Assembly: GCA_003971905.1 (NCBI GenBank)
Contig: RSEE01000102.1
Span: 124,001-188,000 of the forward strand
Length of the DNA: 64,000 bases
Origin: Moniliella sp. 'wahieum'
Taxonomy: Eukaryota > Basidiomycota > Moniliellomycetes > Moniliellales > Moniliellaceae
Reading direction: 5' to 3'
Shown here: positions 45,683 through 57,499 of the stretch, piece after piece
Numbering within the stretch: position 1 is the stretch's first letter
Layout of the letters: every line of letters begins with the position of its first letter
Translations under genes and position numbers: made by a program
Notes under the pieces: generated by a model
What the model was told of the DNA's origin: nothing
Seen by the model: the letters and a program-made list of their open reading frames with translations, nothing else
The model's database searches: none

Positions 45683-46459
45683 TCGTATTGGCGATGTCAC
45701 GATGTGACCTGCTCTGCCAAGGTGGACCGCCTGCTACATGTTAGCCTTGTACTTCCCCCCCCTATCGCTCCCTTTCCTACATCCTGCCGACGTCTGGAGC
45801 TTGCATCCAACCGCTGCCCAGCACCCTGCGCCCCCCGCTCCGATTCCGATCTCTACCTCATCGCCTCTTCCCTGCCGCCTTGTGGCTGTTGTGTGCATCC
45901 TCTGCCTACCCATGTACCCTGCCCTGTGCATCCAACACTGCATGCGTATTCCCCATTGGTAACCGTCTGCGTTGGCTCTGCGCAGCCACGCGACGACAGG
46001 CGTAGAGACGTGTATGACGGGATTGTTTCGCTGTAGGGGGCGGGGATGGATGAGGAGGAGGCGAGTGCGCGTGCGGCTGCGGCGTGAGATGGAGGAGGGG
46101 GGATGGATGCGCGGTGCTAAAAGCTAAAAGCGCCCGTGGGCGAAGCAAAGAGGCGCCTGTCGTGCCGCATGCGGGTCCTGCGTCTGAGTGCTGCGGTGTG
46201 CGGTGTGCGGCGTGTGCGGCGGGGTGCTGGGCGGTGCGCAGCGGTGGATGGGCGGCGCGGGGCCAGTGTGGGCGGCGGCGGGCGCTGTGGCGGCGGCTGC
46301 GGATGCGTGCCTGCATGCCGCCTGCATGCCGCCCGCAGCTGCCCAGGCGATCGGCGGCCAGGCGTCTTGCGTCTTGCGTCACACAGGCACACCACTTGTA
46401 GAAAAGCCCAGCACATCCTCGTTTTTTCCTCGCCTCTCTGCCCCCCCCCCCCCACCGCC
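45683..46459. other. Intergenic region between MsrA and SKT5
   Basis: No gene recognised; it probably holds the MsrA 3' UTR and SKT5 promoter. A run of C residues (46440-46453) lies just before the SKT5 ATG. Confidence 0.55.
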
Positions 46460-48789
46460 ATGGCCACGCCCCCCGTCCCCTCCTTTGCGCGCCTCAGCCT
46501 CTCCTCCGGCCCTCCGCCCCCTCGGGCCCCGCCAACCCGCCCCTGCGCCCCGGCCAGTACGCATCCCACCGGTACGCATCCACGTCCTTGCACCCCGGCC
46601 ACCTCGCCGCCCCGCCCCCCCCACCACAGCCCATGCCGCGCACAGTCAGCGACGGCAGCATCGCCCACCACGCCTACGCTCGCTACGCTCCCCCCCCGCC
46701 GCCGCCGCCCGCGCCCGCGCTTGCCTACTGCTCTTCCCCTCCGCCGCTGCCTACACCCCGCAGCCCACCCCCCCGTGCCCGCCGCCGCTTCCGCCCCTGC
46801 CCTGGCCAACCCCTATCCCGAAGAAGCTCCTTCTGCCGAACCCGACTCGTCCAACGCCCAGCTCACTGCCCCTTGCCCGATCTCCCCGCCCTCGTGACGG
46901 AGCGGGAGAAAGCGCTGGCGCTGGCTGAACCGGCACGCGTCTTGCGCTGGATCACCTCCCTGATCCGCTTCCTCGAGCGCGACGTTGATGGCTCGCGCCG
47001 AGCCGACCGCACCGTGGAGCGCATGATTGATGATGCGGCTGCTTGGGTACGTGTTGTTTGTTCATGATTCCCGCCTTGTCACCCTAGTGGATTCAGCGCA
47101 TTCAGTGGGGACATTGTGCTGACCTATGGATTCCCCCCCGCCTGCCTTGCTCCTTTCAGGTCTTGCGTCTTACCGACGGCCAGGGCATCCCGCCTGCCGT
47201 CCAGGCCGAAGCGTTTCTGGTCCGCGGCGACCTGCGCGCGAGTGGAACCATGTTCCCGCGCCAGTTCGCCGAAGTCTGCGTCAGGCCTTTGCCGACTACG
47301 AGCTTGCGGCGCGGAACAGGTGTGCGACGGGGTGGGCGCGGATTGGGCGCGACTACGAAGGATTGAAAGATTATGCGCTTGCCAAGGTGGCTTATGAGAA
47401 GGGCATTTCCGAGGCCGACGTGGGATGTCAATACCGCATTGCCATGGCTTGCTTGATGGGGCAGCTGGATATGGTACCGGATCACCGTCGTGCCCTGTCA
47501 TTGCTTCGTCAGGCCGCATTGCAAGCTACCCTCGACGTTCCCCAACCAGCCTATATTTACGGCATGCTTCTCGCGCAAGAGTTTACGGCGCTGGCCATTG
47601 CGCCTGAACTGTTGCAGGCGTCGGTGGCGCAGGGTGGGAGTGGTCGGACGCTCGAGATGGAAGCAGCCCAGTTCATTGAACGCGCCGCGTACCTCCACTA
47701 CGCCCAGGCACAGTACAAGATGGGATGGGCGTACGAAAATGCTCGGTTGGACTTACCGTATGAGCCGCTGTTGTCGGTGCAGTGGTACAGCCTAGCGTCG
47801 CAGGGTGGTGTGGCCGAGGCGGAATGGCGCTGAGCAAGTGGTTCCTCTGTGGCGCGGACAAGTGCTTTGACATTAACGAATCGCTAGCCTATTCGTTTGC
47901 CGAGAAGGCTGCTGCGGCAAACCTGAGCTCGGCGCAGTTTGCCCTGGGCTACACGAAATCGGGGTGGGATGCACAAAAGATGTAGTGACCGCTACGCGCT
48001 GGTACACCCAAGCTGCAGCCCAGGAATCCCGATGCCAAAGAACGCTTGCGCGCATTGCAAGCTCCCACCCAGCCCACCCTTGCCCCTGGCGCAGCGTCCC
48101 CGCAACCCTCTCGCGCCACGAACACCAACAAAATGTCAATGCGACCATCCAGCGATCCCGTACCCTCGCCGCCCAACGCACCATTGCCCGCCGCACCAAG
48201 GCCGCGGGCCAGCGTCGCGACCAAACTCCTGCCTACGACCAAGCCGCACAGGAACAGGCCCGTGCCCATCCTCTACCCCCGCAGTCCAACCCGGAATCTC
48301 AAGCACGCTACTCTTCCGCTACTCACGCGCCCGCACCCGAACCCGCATCCGCACCGGCGCCCGGGCCGGCGCTCCCGTCGGCTCCCACCCCCGTTCCGGC
48401 CGGCGGGGTCGCCGGCACGCACCTCCCCCCGTGCGACCCGGTGCGGGCAGCACGGGGTGGCAACAAGAACCGTTGCGACGCAAACAGACCTTGTCCATGG
48501 CCCAGGCCGCGGGGGGGGAAGACGGTACGGTCGTGGAGCGGGAGCCGGAGCCGGACGCGCGCGCCCGTCGGTCGGCCCAGGTGCGAGTGCAGCTAACGCC
48601 GGACGGACCGTTTCGATGGGCGCTGCCCCCCCGCGTCTGGGTCTGGGTCTGGGTCTGGGTCTGGGTCTGGGTCTGGGTCGGACCAGGACCTGACTGGCAC
48701 CTCCCAGCACCGGCGTCAGGTACAACACGTTTTCCGAAATGGGCTTCCAGCCCAAGAAGCAGAAGCAGGAGGATTGCGTGGTGATGTGA
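46460..48789 (+). CDS. SKT5: Chitin synthase III activator with Sel1 repeats (Skt5/Chs4)
   Basis: Activator and localisation factor of class IV chitin synthase (Chs3), acting at the plasma membrane and septum. The ATG at 46460 opens a Pro/Ala-rich N-terminal region. The conserved region starts LVTEREKALALAEPARVLRW and RTVERMIDDAAAW. An intron at 47047-47159 joins AAAW to VLRLTDGQGIPPAVQAEAFL. Sel1-type repeats follow: GWARIGRDYEGLKDYALAKV, YEKGISEADVGCQYRIAMAC, AQAQYKMGWAYENA, MALSKWFLCGADKCF and SSAQFALGY...GCTKDVVTATRWYTQAAA. The C-terminus reads NTFSEMGFQPKKQKQEDCVVM. The last four residues, CVVM (codons 48775-48786), form a CaaX prenylation box, a hallmark of yeast Chs4. Frame changes are needed near 46880, 47275, 47825 and 47960 and in the Arg/Pro-rich stretch 48050-48700. 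A (GGGTCT)n tract lies at 48636-48680. Confidence 0.88.
48636..48680. repeat. (GGGTCT) hexanucleotide tract in the SKT5 coding region
   Basis: About seven GGGTCT units. In the frame compatible with the CaaX end it would encode Gly-Leu or Val-Trp type dipeptides; the frame cannot be fixed because of nearby shifts. Confidence 0.88.
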
Positions 48790-50149
48790 TGTGATGTGGT
48801 GTGTGGTATGTGGTGTGGTGGGAGCGTGCCAAGGATACTCGATACCGGCCACGAAGGTCACCGGCCACGGTCCAGCCCCTCCGCCAAGTCCAACCTGCTG
48901 CCAAGAAAGGGGGCACGGGAAAACGAATTGGAAATGGGAAAATTGGAAATGACAGAAACGGAAAACGAAGAGGGGGAAGGAGGAGAAGGAGAAGAAGAAG
49001 AAGGTGTACGACGTCTCTATCAGAAAATACCATTTGCATCCGAACGAAAGAAACGAGAAGCCCGGTCCGGTAGGGTAGGTATTCCATAGCACGGGGTTGG
49101 CTTGGTCCATGTAGTACAGTACATGTACATGCTACTTACCCAGTCTGCCGCAATCTGCCGTCGTCATTGAGGTAATAGGTACGACGTACGACGTGAGAGC
49201 TGCGGAGTGTGGAGTGTGGGTTGACTAGTCAACGGCGCTCCAGGTACGCGTTACGACGGCTTGCTTTCCTACGGCCTAGACACCGCCCTACCGGGCCCAG
49301 GGGACCGGGGGAGCGGGGGACGGCACACCGGGGGTGGGGGGGGATGCATGATGCGCAACCTCTTCCCTCTGCCAAAATCCAACCTCTACCTCGGCGTGGG
49401 CCTTGCCCGTGCTCGTCTGAAAAAAAGTCTGGGCTGCGTCGCGCTCACGCCTTTCCCACATCCCACATATGAGTTCCCACGAGGCCGACCAGGCCGCGTC
49501 ACTCGTCACTCGTCACGCGTCACTTGTCACTAGGCACGCACAAGGCCGGGACGTGGCTTCTACATCCGTAAACGTGGGTGCATTAAGAAACGGGCAACGC
49601 GTACGAGCGAAAGGAATGCGCAGGGTAAGGAAAAAGGAGGAAGGGAGCGGGGGGAAGACGTGCGCAGAGGGGAGGGGGGAGGATTATCAGTAAGAGGGGC
49701 CAGGGGGGGAGGGGGGGGGCGGATGGCGGATGGGGGCGGTGAGCCAGTACAGCCCAGCACAGCCAACCGGGGGGGGTGATGAGGCCTGAGGAAACGAGGC
49801 GCGGGGGGGGGGAGGAGTGAGTAGTGAGGAGGTATATCGGTGGTGGGAACAGTGTTGAAATACCCAATGCTTAGGTCTTAGGTATCGCAAGCCACGTCGT
49901 GTCCCGGGGGATGAGGGCAAGGGAAGATGCAAGAGGAGGGCAGGGCGGGACGCAACGTGCAACGTGCAACGCGCAACGCGCAACGGTTCCAGGCGCCTCC
50001 CAAGAGAAAAGGGCGCAGGGCAGGTGCAGGGGGAGGCCCAGTCTGCAAAGTACAACGTACAACGTAACGTACAGGGGGAGGCGGGGTGGGGGGGTGGGGG
50101 CAGGGGTAGGCCAAACGGAGGCGGCCGACACATGCATGCTGTATCATTC
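48790..50149. other. Convergent intergenic region between SKT5 and AUR1
   Basis: No gene recognised. It contains GTGATGTGAT repeats just after SKT5, a purine-rich tract (48900-49010), an imperfect heptad cluster at 49499-49536, poly-G runs at 49690-49815, and CAACGTGCAACGCGCAACGC-type 10-mers near 49955-49985. Confidence 0.5.
49499..49536. repeat. Imperfect heptads TCAC-NNG
   Basis: TCACTCGTCACTCGTCACG continues into CGTCACTTGTCACTAGG. Five units keep a 7-bp step and the TCAC part while the last bases vary (TCG, TCG, GCG, TTG, TAG). Only some units contain a perfect palindrome. Confidence 0.85.
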
Positions 50150-51624
50150 TCATCACCCAACGTCCTTCCTGAAGAATCGGAGCTGCTGCGTACCGAGGCA
50201 GGGTCGAGGGCCGAGCTGGGAGCAGGGTAGGGCGCCGACCGTCCTGCTCCTTGGCTCGTGGGTCCACAGGCTCCATGCGGACCAAGGACGAGTCGGACGC
50301 CGCGGACACAGGTACCACCGCGGCCATAGGAATGTCCGACGGGATGGGCTGCCATGCGTGCTGTCGCTCGCTCAAGCCGAGGCAGGGTAAGGGAAGAGAG
50401 GAGGAGGGGGGCAAGGTGCTGGACCGGTCCGCATGGCTCAGCGATACGGCCGACGCGGTGGTGGTCCCGAAGTAGGAGACGGTCAATGCCGCGCGTGCTG
50501 AGGTGGGCCGTATGCTGGTGCTCAATTCTTCGTAGTGGGCCCAAGACAGCGCCGGAAAAGAAGAGCAGCGTCAAGGCACTCCCAGCGGCCAAATCAATCG
50601 CCCAGTGATGGTGAAAGTACATCGTCGAGTAAAACATCATGGCCGTTATAGAGGGCCATCAAGCCCGTGCCACTCGGGCACAGTAGCGCGCTACAAACAA
50701 GGACGAGCACACGGCCGTCGCCGCATGCAGCGACGGGATCGCTCCAAACACAACGGGGCCTTTCGGAACCCATCGGTGTAGAGGTGCGTGCTAGCACTTG
50801 GTCCACCCGTACCAACCCGGCCGCGTTGCCGGGAAGGAATAGTCAGGCACCGTGCCGGGTGGGTACGTGTCGTAGTACCACGGCGCCGCATGTGGGTTGA
50901 GCAAATGCAGTGCCAAGCCTGTCAAGTTCTGCAGACCAAGGCACCAGCCAAACACGTTGGCCGCACTGGGCGGCGCGAAGAACCAGAGCCACCAGCCTAC
51001 CAGGAACGGCGAGGCGAAATGCAACACGCCATAAAACAGCCACGCCACCACGTCCAGCACTGGGCCGGGTCCAGACCCAACGCCAGCTCATTCAGCACGC
51101 GCAAGCCCACGGGAAACACAGCACGGCCGCGGGCCAGGCTAGCGCACCGGCGCCACCGCCATTGGCTTGGCGAGCGCGGATGTGCAGCACAAGCGCCAAG
51201 GGAACGAGCAGCAGCGTGCTCACCACACGCCGGCCGTCGAGAGCATCTTGGCCTCGAGCACGGCAGCACGTCGGTGTGGATCTGGTAAGGGAAGGGGGGG
51301 GAAGGGAGGGGGGGGCAGGGGTCAGGCGAGGCCAGGGAGGGGGGGGGGGGAGAAAACAAAACGCACAGTGGGGCGGATGTGGTCGGGGATGTGGCGGGCC
51401 TGCTTGAAGGCAAAGGTCCAGACGAGGGGCGGGGCCATGCCGAAGAGCAGGCCGGCGAGCCAGCGGAGGGGGTGCTTGCCGTTGAGCAGGACGCGGGTGC
51501 AGTGCACGACGAGGCGGCGGACAGGGCGGCAGAAGAGGGCGAGGGCAAGGATGCAGGCGAGGAGGGCGAGGATGGGGCCGACAATCTTGGCCCAGACGGG
51601 CCAGAGGGCGTAGGCGAGGGCCAT
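50150..51624 (-). CDS. AUR1: Inositol phosphorylceramide synthase catalytic subunit type (PAP2 fold)
   Basis: Golgi enzyme that transfers phosphoinositol from phosphatidylinositol to ceramide, the target of aureobasidin A in yeasts (family knowledge). The ATG at 51622-51624 begins a hydrophobic N-terminal part (GPILALLACILALALFC, RWLAGLLFGMAPPLVWTFAF). An intron at 51282-51366 leads to IHTDVLPC. After frame repair come LFYGVLHFASPFLVGWWLWF and LQNLTGLALHLLNPHAAPWY with YDTYPPG, matching the conserved APPWYYD block. Two PAP2 catalytic blocks follow: VVFGAIPSLHAATAV (about 50710-50760, catalytic His) and STMYFHHHWAIDLAAG (about 50595-50640, second His and Asp). The Ser/Pro-rich C-terminal tail has an uncertain end; a stop near 50150 fits one frame. 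At least four frame changes are needed. Confidence 0.84.
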
Positions 51625-54517
51625 GCTGCGGGTGGCGGGTGGGGAGAGAGGAGAGGAGGAGCCGAGGAGCAGCAGGCGAGGACGAGGAGCCCAACGCGGG
51701 CGAGCGTGGCGGAGTGGCTAGTGCTAGTGAGGGGGGAGCAGCAGACGGGGGGAGCAGACAGCGTCGGAGCGAAGCGGCTGCGAGTGGGTGCGGGGCTTAG
51801 CCTGGGCTTCGCTTAGTGCTTAGTGCCAAGGCAAGTGCTTAACCAGGCGGGCGGTCGTGCGATGCGCCATCTGCATCTGCATCTGCAGGCTGGGCAAGCG
51901 CAGCGCAGCACAGCCCGCACGCCCAACCCCATCAGTGCATCCGCTGCGCCCAGCACTCTGCCCGCGTCCGAGCCGCCGCACCCACCGCTCGCGCCATCGC
52001 CTGCCGTCCTGTGCCGTCCCCCGTCACGCCCCCACACCCACACACGCGCCGTGCCACCCCCGGGTGGCTTGCCGCTTGGCACCCGCCGGGCGGCACCGCA
52101 GCCCTGCGCAGGACTGCGCAGCACGGCGCAGCCCCGGCGCCCGGGCAGTGTGCTTGGCACACGACCGGGGCCCCTCGGCCGTCGCCTCCACGGCGCCCAT
52201 GCATGATGCAGTGCATGATGCTTGCGCCTCGTGTGGGACAGGGGATGCTGCGGGCGCCCCATGCATGATGCCTGCGCAGAGGCAGTGTCCAGTCTTTGCG
52301 GCTGCCACCGCTGTCCGTACTGTCGTACTAGTCCGCCCAGCCTGAAGGCCCAGTGCGAGGGAGACTGAACGTTGAACGTTCAACGGCGCTGGCCTGGAGG
52401 GCTTGGCACTGCGCCGCTGGGCAGCCGACAGTGAACGTGATGCGTGACGCGTGAACGTTGAACATGTTGAACTCAACCAGTGAGATACTGAGATCCAAGA
52501 TGGAGCGGTGCATTCGTTCAGTCCCATGGAGGCTGCCTCGGACTGGCGCGGTGCGCAGCTGCGCCCCCTGCGACCCGGGCGGTGAACGTGGACCGAGGCT
52601 TCCGAGGAGCCTCCACTCTGTGGGCTTCCATCGTGCCTGAGGCCTGAGGCTTACGTTTGGGCCATAGGTAGCCACTAGTCACTGGCTAGTCACCAGTCCT
52701 GGTCTGTCTCGAGATGGCTCAGGCGCTGAGTTGAGCCTCAGCTGAGGGCTCTGCCTGCGCACTCATGCCGAGGCCGATGCTGGCCGATGCTCGATGCGGC
52801 CGATGGATGGACTGAGTAACGACTCATGCATATGCTTGCCCGACCTGACCGGCCGGATGGGTGGACTGATCGATCGGATGACCCAGGTTCGACTGCTGGC
52901 CAATAGATATCGTAGATGCCATCGAGGCCAGTCGCTCGGCCGCGGCACTGGCGCTGCGCTGCCCTGCGCTCGGTCGCGCTCGGCGGGGGGGGGGGCGTAC
53001 ACTGCTCCCCTGCCTTGCCTGCCTGCTCTGCTTCGCTCGCTCTCCATCATGCATCATGCATCACATTTCAGGCGCCAGCAGGCCAGCGTGCCTCCATCCG
53101 TTTTCTTCGGTACGTGCCTCGAACTTACTTCCCTTCGTTACGCGTTACGCGGTACCCGGTACGCTCGCAGAGCCACCTGACCTAGCATGTAGCACCCCGC
53201 CAGCAGCCACTAGCCAATAGCCATCCAATATCCACCATCGACCATTCCATATTCCATGTCGCCCCCCGTGCCAGCCGCTCGGGCAGAGGCGAGAGGGATG
53301 GAGCTTGGGAGGGGTGTTCAAGCTTCAAGCACCCTGGAGTGGCCTGAGAACCCCCAGGTGACCGGTGATCATGACCGATGGTCGCTGCAAGCTACACAAC
53401 CGCTCCACCACTCTTGTCCAAACATGATTGATTGCGACAAGTTGGCCACGTACATGTGCAGACGATCCACCCACGCAGCAGCCCCCACCGTCCGCCACCG
53501 CCACCGCCACCTCCCACCGCCCACCTCCCTATCTCCCCATCTCAGGTCCCACACCTCCCTGGGCTTTCTAACGCGCCAAGCCTTCAGCCAGCCGCACTGC
53601 ATCACACCAAGCTTGAAGCTTTATGCACGTTGCACAAAGCTGCTCGAAAAGCACATACTCCCGCTCCATGATCCACACTCCACGCTCCACGCTCCATGCT
53701 CCACACGCTCTCCCGCCACGCTCCCCCGTCACGCGCCACGCTCCCCCGTCACGCGCCACGCGCCACCACCCCCCTTGTTTGGTCGCCAGGGGTCGCCTTG
53801 GGCCCCTTGAAGCTTGAAGCTTGGAGCTTGGAGCTTCAATTTGAAGCTAGATGCAATCAATGCTTTATCGACTGGATTTGCCCGCTTTTTCCTGCCGGCC
53901 TAGTAGTACTTAGTCCATGCTGCATGCTGCATGCTACCAGCCCAAATCTTGATAAGGCCCACAATGAGTACGTACGGCTGCCGCCGCCGAGAACCATTTT
54001 GCCGCCACCGAGAATCATTTCCTAGCACGAGCCACGAGTTACTAGGCAGCCTAGCGGTAACTAACGAGTAGCCAGTCACCAGTGAGGTTACCTGACCATC
54101 ATCCACATGGCCTCGCGTATCGAGTCTGCATCTGCATACCTGGGAAGCGCAACGCGCAATGGTTAATGGGGGGTGCAGAAACGCATAACCGGTAGCCGCT
54201 AACCTTACCGGTAACCTTACCTCCCTTGCCGCTGCGGCTGTGTCACATGTCAGCGTCATCACTTGGACCACATCACGCATAGTCACGTGACTGACCCACG
54301 TGCGCCCTCTCGTGTCTGCGTCTCTGCATTAACCATTGCTGCACCTACCAGTCCCCCCAGCGCCCTCAGCTGACGACTCTTTGGAAGCTCACCCACCATC
54401 TCATTCTCTCCTTTGCTTTAGCAGCTTGAGCCCACACTTGACTTGTCGACAGACGTGTGGGCCACTCGCCTGCTGCCGCGCCACCCTAGCACGGACCGCC
54501 TACCGTACCTTGGGCCA
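51625..54517. other. Intergenic region with scattered repeats, no gene recognised
   Basis: Open frames are Arg/Pro/Ala-rich and featureless. Heptads include GAACGTTGAACGTTCAACG at 52368-52386, CACTAGTCAC near 52672-52682, CATGCATCATGCATCATGC near 53047-53060, and AAGCTTGAAGCTTGGAGC at 53809-53835. A CACGCTCCCCCGTCACGCGC direct repeat lies near 53720-53762. A pyrimidine-rich start of the copia remnant may lie at about 54400. Confidence 0.5.
53718..53850. repeat. 19-bp direct repeats followed by AGCT heptads
   Basis: Two copies of CACGCTCCCCCGTCACGCGC are followed by CACGCGCCACC. At 53809-53850 AAGCTTGAAGCTTGGAGCTT continues at a 7-bp step into GGAGCTTC. Confidence 0.82.
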
Positions 54518-56145
54518 TGATGGCGCCCGCCCCAGCGGACAAACCGTGGAAGCTCATTGACCGTATCATCTCCTCCCAGGTGTTCCCCGCCTGGCTTGCT
54601 CGCCCTGCCATGGGCTAGAGCAAGTGGTACATGCTCATGCAGAAGGGGTTGCTGCAGCGTGGTCTGTGGCACATTCTCGAGAACCGTCCTGCGACAGCCG
54701 ACGAGGTGGCACTCGATTATCAACTGCCCCGCCTGCCTTGCCGTGGGCATGGATGACGAGACCAGGTACATGGTACAGGTCCGATCGGGACACGTGCTGC
54801 GTGTTCCTACGCAACCTGCACCGCCAGTACGGCGACGGGCACGACCCAGCCATGGGAGAAGTGTACCTGCGGCAGTTACTAGTTATACCTAGTTACTGCA
54901 GCTCCAGCCCAAGCGCGGAGAGACGGCGCAGGAAATTTGTTGGTGCACTGAGGCCTGAGGTGCTCGCCCGCGATGCGCTCTTGCTCGTCGAGAGCGATTC
55001 GGTGGCTTGTATGACCCTCCCCGCACCGCTCAGCTCTCTCGCCCACCACCGACCAACCTCGCCTCGCGCACCGCACACACACACGCATCCAAGCTGTGCA
55101 CCTCAGTGGCCTCTCGCGCTCGAGCTCCAGCCAACTAGCGTTCCAGCCAGGCGGGATCGCGCCTGCCGCCGTATGGCCAGCGGTCCGGCCAGGCCCGCGC
55201 AAGCGACCACCGTCCAACGGGGGACCGCCTGTCCATCCACCGCTAGCTACGCCTCCCCCAGCCTCGGCGGCACGCGCATCCTCCCCGCCCTTTCTCCCTC
55301 CTGCACCTCCAGAGTCCCTGTCCCCGCCACGGCCGCGGGAGACCGAGGTACACGATGATCGTCCTTGATGACTGTACGCAGTACGCCTGGACGCAGCCGT
55401 TGGTGCGGCAGGACGATGCAACGGTGGCGGTGCAGGTGCTGACGGCGGGACCTTGCTCGTCCTGACGGGCGCCTTGAGACCGTGCGGTGCGAGCATGTCC
55501 CCCCGCTCTACGGCTTTGGAGACGTTTTGTGCTGAGCTAGGCGTGGTGCGGCAGCGTGCGGATGCGCATGCGCGTTCGGACCAAACGCCGTCCGGGGGGA
55601 ATTACACGGCCGGCGCATCACACCGTGCCATGATCCAATCTACCTTGCACTTTGCACCGTGCCTGGAGCATGGTACGGTCCAACGGCTTTGGTCTGGGAC
55701 CAGTGGTCCCACCACAACTTGCTGGCCGCCACGTACGCCGTACGCTGCCAACCAGGCCCCGGCCCCGGTCCCGTCCACGGCCCCAACCCGGGCACCGGGA
55801 ACGGCACCGGGAGCCGGTGGGACAGACAGCCGGTGGCGTACCATGGGGGTTCCACCCCTTGGCTCGGCATGCCAGTGGCCCAGTTGGGTACACTCTCACG
55901 TACCTCCCCGTGCGCCCGCGCTTCAGCCCCACAAGCAAGACCGACACGCGTCCCCCTCCGCGTGCCAAGTCGAAATCGAATCCCGATCCGAATCTGAGCT
56001 CCAAGCCGAACGGCGGGGCCATGCTGGTCTGGGTACGGCCCGGTCGGGGCGGGTCCCAGCGCTGGATATTTGTCGCCCCCTTGACGCAGGGCCAGGGGCG
56101 GGACCAGGTTGGGTCCCGTGGCACCGGCCGTCGCACGCCAGCTTG
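54518..56145 (+). mobile_element. Ty1/copia-type retrotransposon remnant (gag and integrase pieces)
   Basis: A broken polyprotein. The first part reads PWKLIDRIISSQVFPAWLAR and, past a stop, KWYMLMQKGLLQRGLWHILE with NRPATADEV, like a copia Gag start (xxW...MxxLLxxxxLWxIL). Near 55240-55440 are SYASPSLGGTR, then IVLDDCTQYAWTQPLVRQDD and ATVAVQVL, the copia integrase core around the first catalytic Asp. Near 55540-55760 are ELGVVRQRADAHARSDQTPS, HRAMIQSTLHFAPCL and HNLLAATYAVRC, matching the region after the catalytic Glu (xxMLxxAxLPxxLW). Protease, reverse transcriptase and RNase H are not visible. Many stops and frame changes make it inactive. LTRs were not found at its ends. Confidence 0.62.
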
Positions 56146-57499
56146 ACCCGTCTCCGGTACACCGAAAAGTACCCTGCTCACTTTTGGCTCTGCCCCGCCT
56201 CGCCTGGTGGTAACTGCGGCATGGGAGCAATGCGCGGGAGGCGAAGAGCTTGCCTGTGGTGTGATATGTGGCGGGTTGCTTGTTGCTTGTTGCTTGTTAT
56301 ATGGCTACACACGCACACTCTGTCCCCTGGTTGTGATCTTATATGAAAAAACTTATATGACCCTGTTTTTCTCTTTCTTCAAACTTGAAGCTTGAACAGC
56401 TTGTCACCGCGAGTTGTGGTAGACGTCGCATGTGTTGTTGCTTCTCCTTCTCTCAGGTTACTAGATGGTTTCAGGAGCTAACAACAACCTTACCTTATAG
56501 TATATCTCTGACAGCTGGATCTTCCTCGTTATGCATAGACAAGGATGGTAGATATATCATTGATCTTTCGACTATTTGTACTCCTCTGTTGTGCTTTTTC
56601 AGTATATTTTTTCCTTCCTCACTTCCCTCTTCCGCCTCTCTGATGCTTTCTGATTGCTTTTTTTGTTACGCGGCGCTCCATTTATCTCCGGACCGCATGT
56701 CGTAAACATTTTCTCATCCGAATACGCTTCAGCCTCGTTAGACTAGCGAGAGAGAGAGCAGAAGGAACCTTAACCATGCTGCGGATACTTTCAGTATAGC
56801 GCTTGCTCTTCTTTAGGACTCCGTCTGATCCCGCCTATAGAGCGCGTCGAGTATGGAGGGAACAGCGTTACCGGTAAGGTTACCCGGAGCTCTGGACCCT
56901 TCAACTGGTCCGACAGTCTACGTACGCGGCTCTTACCTCAGAGGGTCTGTCTGAGTTGCGGCCTTTGCACGCACAGGTGGGTCTCTCCCTCGCTCTACAC
57001 TCGCTCGGGTCAACCAGGATCTGAGGCAGGACCTGACGTACGAGACTCCGATTGGCCTGTCCAGGGTTTAACGTTTCTACCCCCAAACTACAGGGGCAGT
57101 GGGCCCCACCTCGCCCCCCGTCATTGACGCTTTTGTCCCTTTGCATTCCGCCAACTTCCAAAAGCATCTCCACAGATATATGTGGGGTTTTGGGGCCAGA
57201 AGCGTACAAGAATCCATGTCAGACTCTTCTCTCGTGTCGCAGTGCACAACTCTTCTCTGCTGATCCCTTATCTGGCAGGAAGCGGGGGGCATCTTGGGGA
57301 TGGCGCCGTGGCAAGCGGGCATTGTGGGAGAGGGTGTATAAGATGAGGGTACGAAGACGGTTCTCCGCGCCTTGTGATGAGGATGCTGCGCTGAAATCGG
57401 TGCAATTGCGATGTGGCTCTCACGCTGCAGGCGGGATTGGACCAGCGACCCTAACGCACCCAACCACCCCACCCGTCCGCTCCTCCACCCCACCCCGCC
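56146..57499. other. Intergenic region upstream of APP1, no gene recognised
   Basis: AT-richer sequence at 56280-56900 interrupts the GC-rich surroundings and resembles the 6-9 kb DNA. It may be retroelement flank. An AAGCTTGAACAGCTTG motif is at 56387. A 102-codon minus-strand frame (56901-57209) has no family features. Confidence 0.45.

Noticed and set aside
56580-56770. Possible third copy of the TGT...ACA element
   Set aside because: A few words (CTCTGATGC, CTTCTG, CCTCGTTAGAC) resemble the 42-kb element, but spacing and ends do not match well enough to call.
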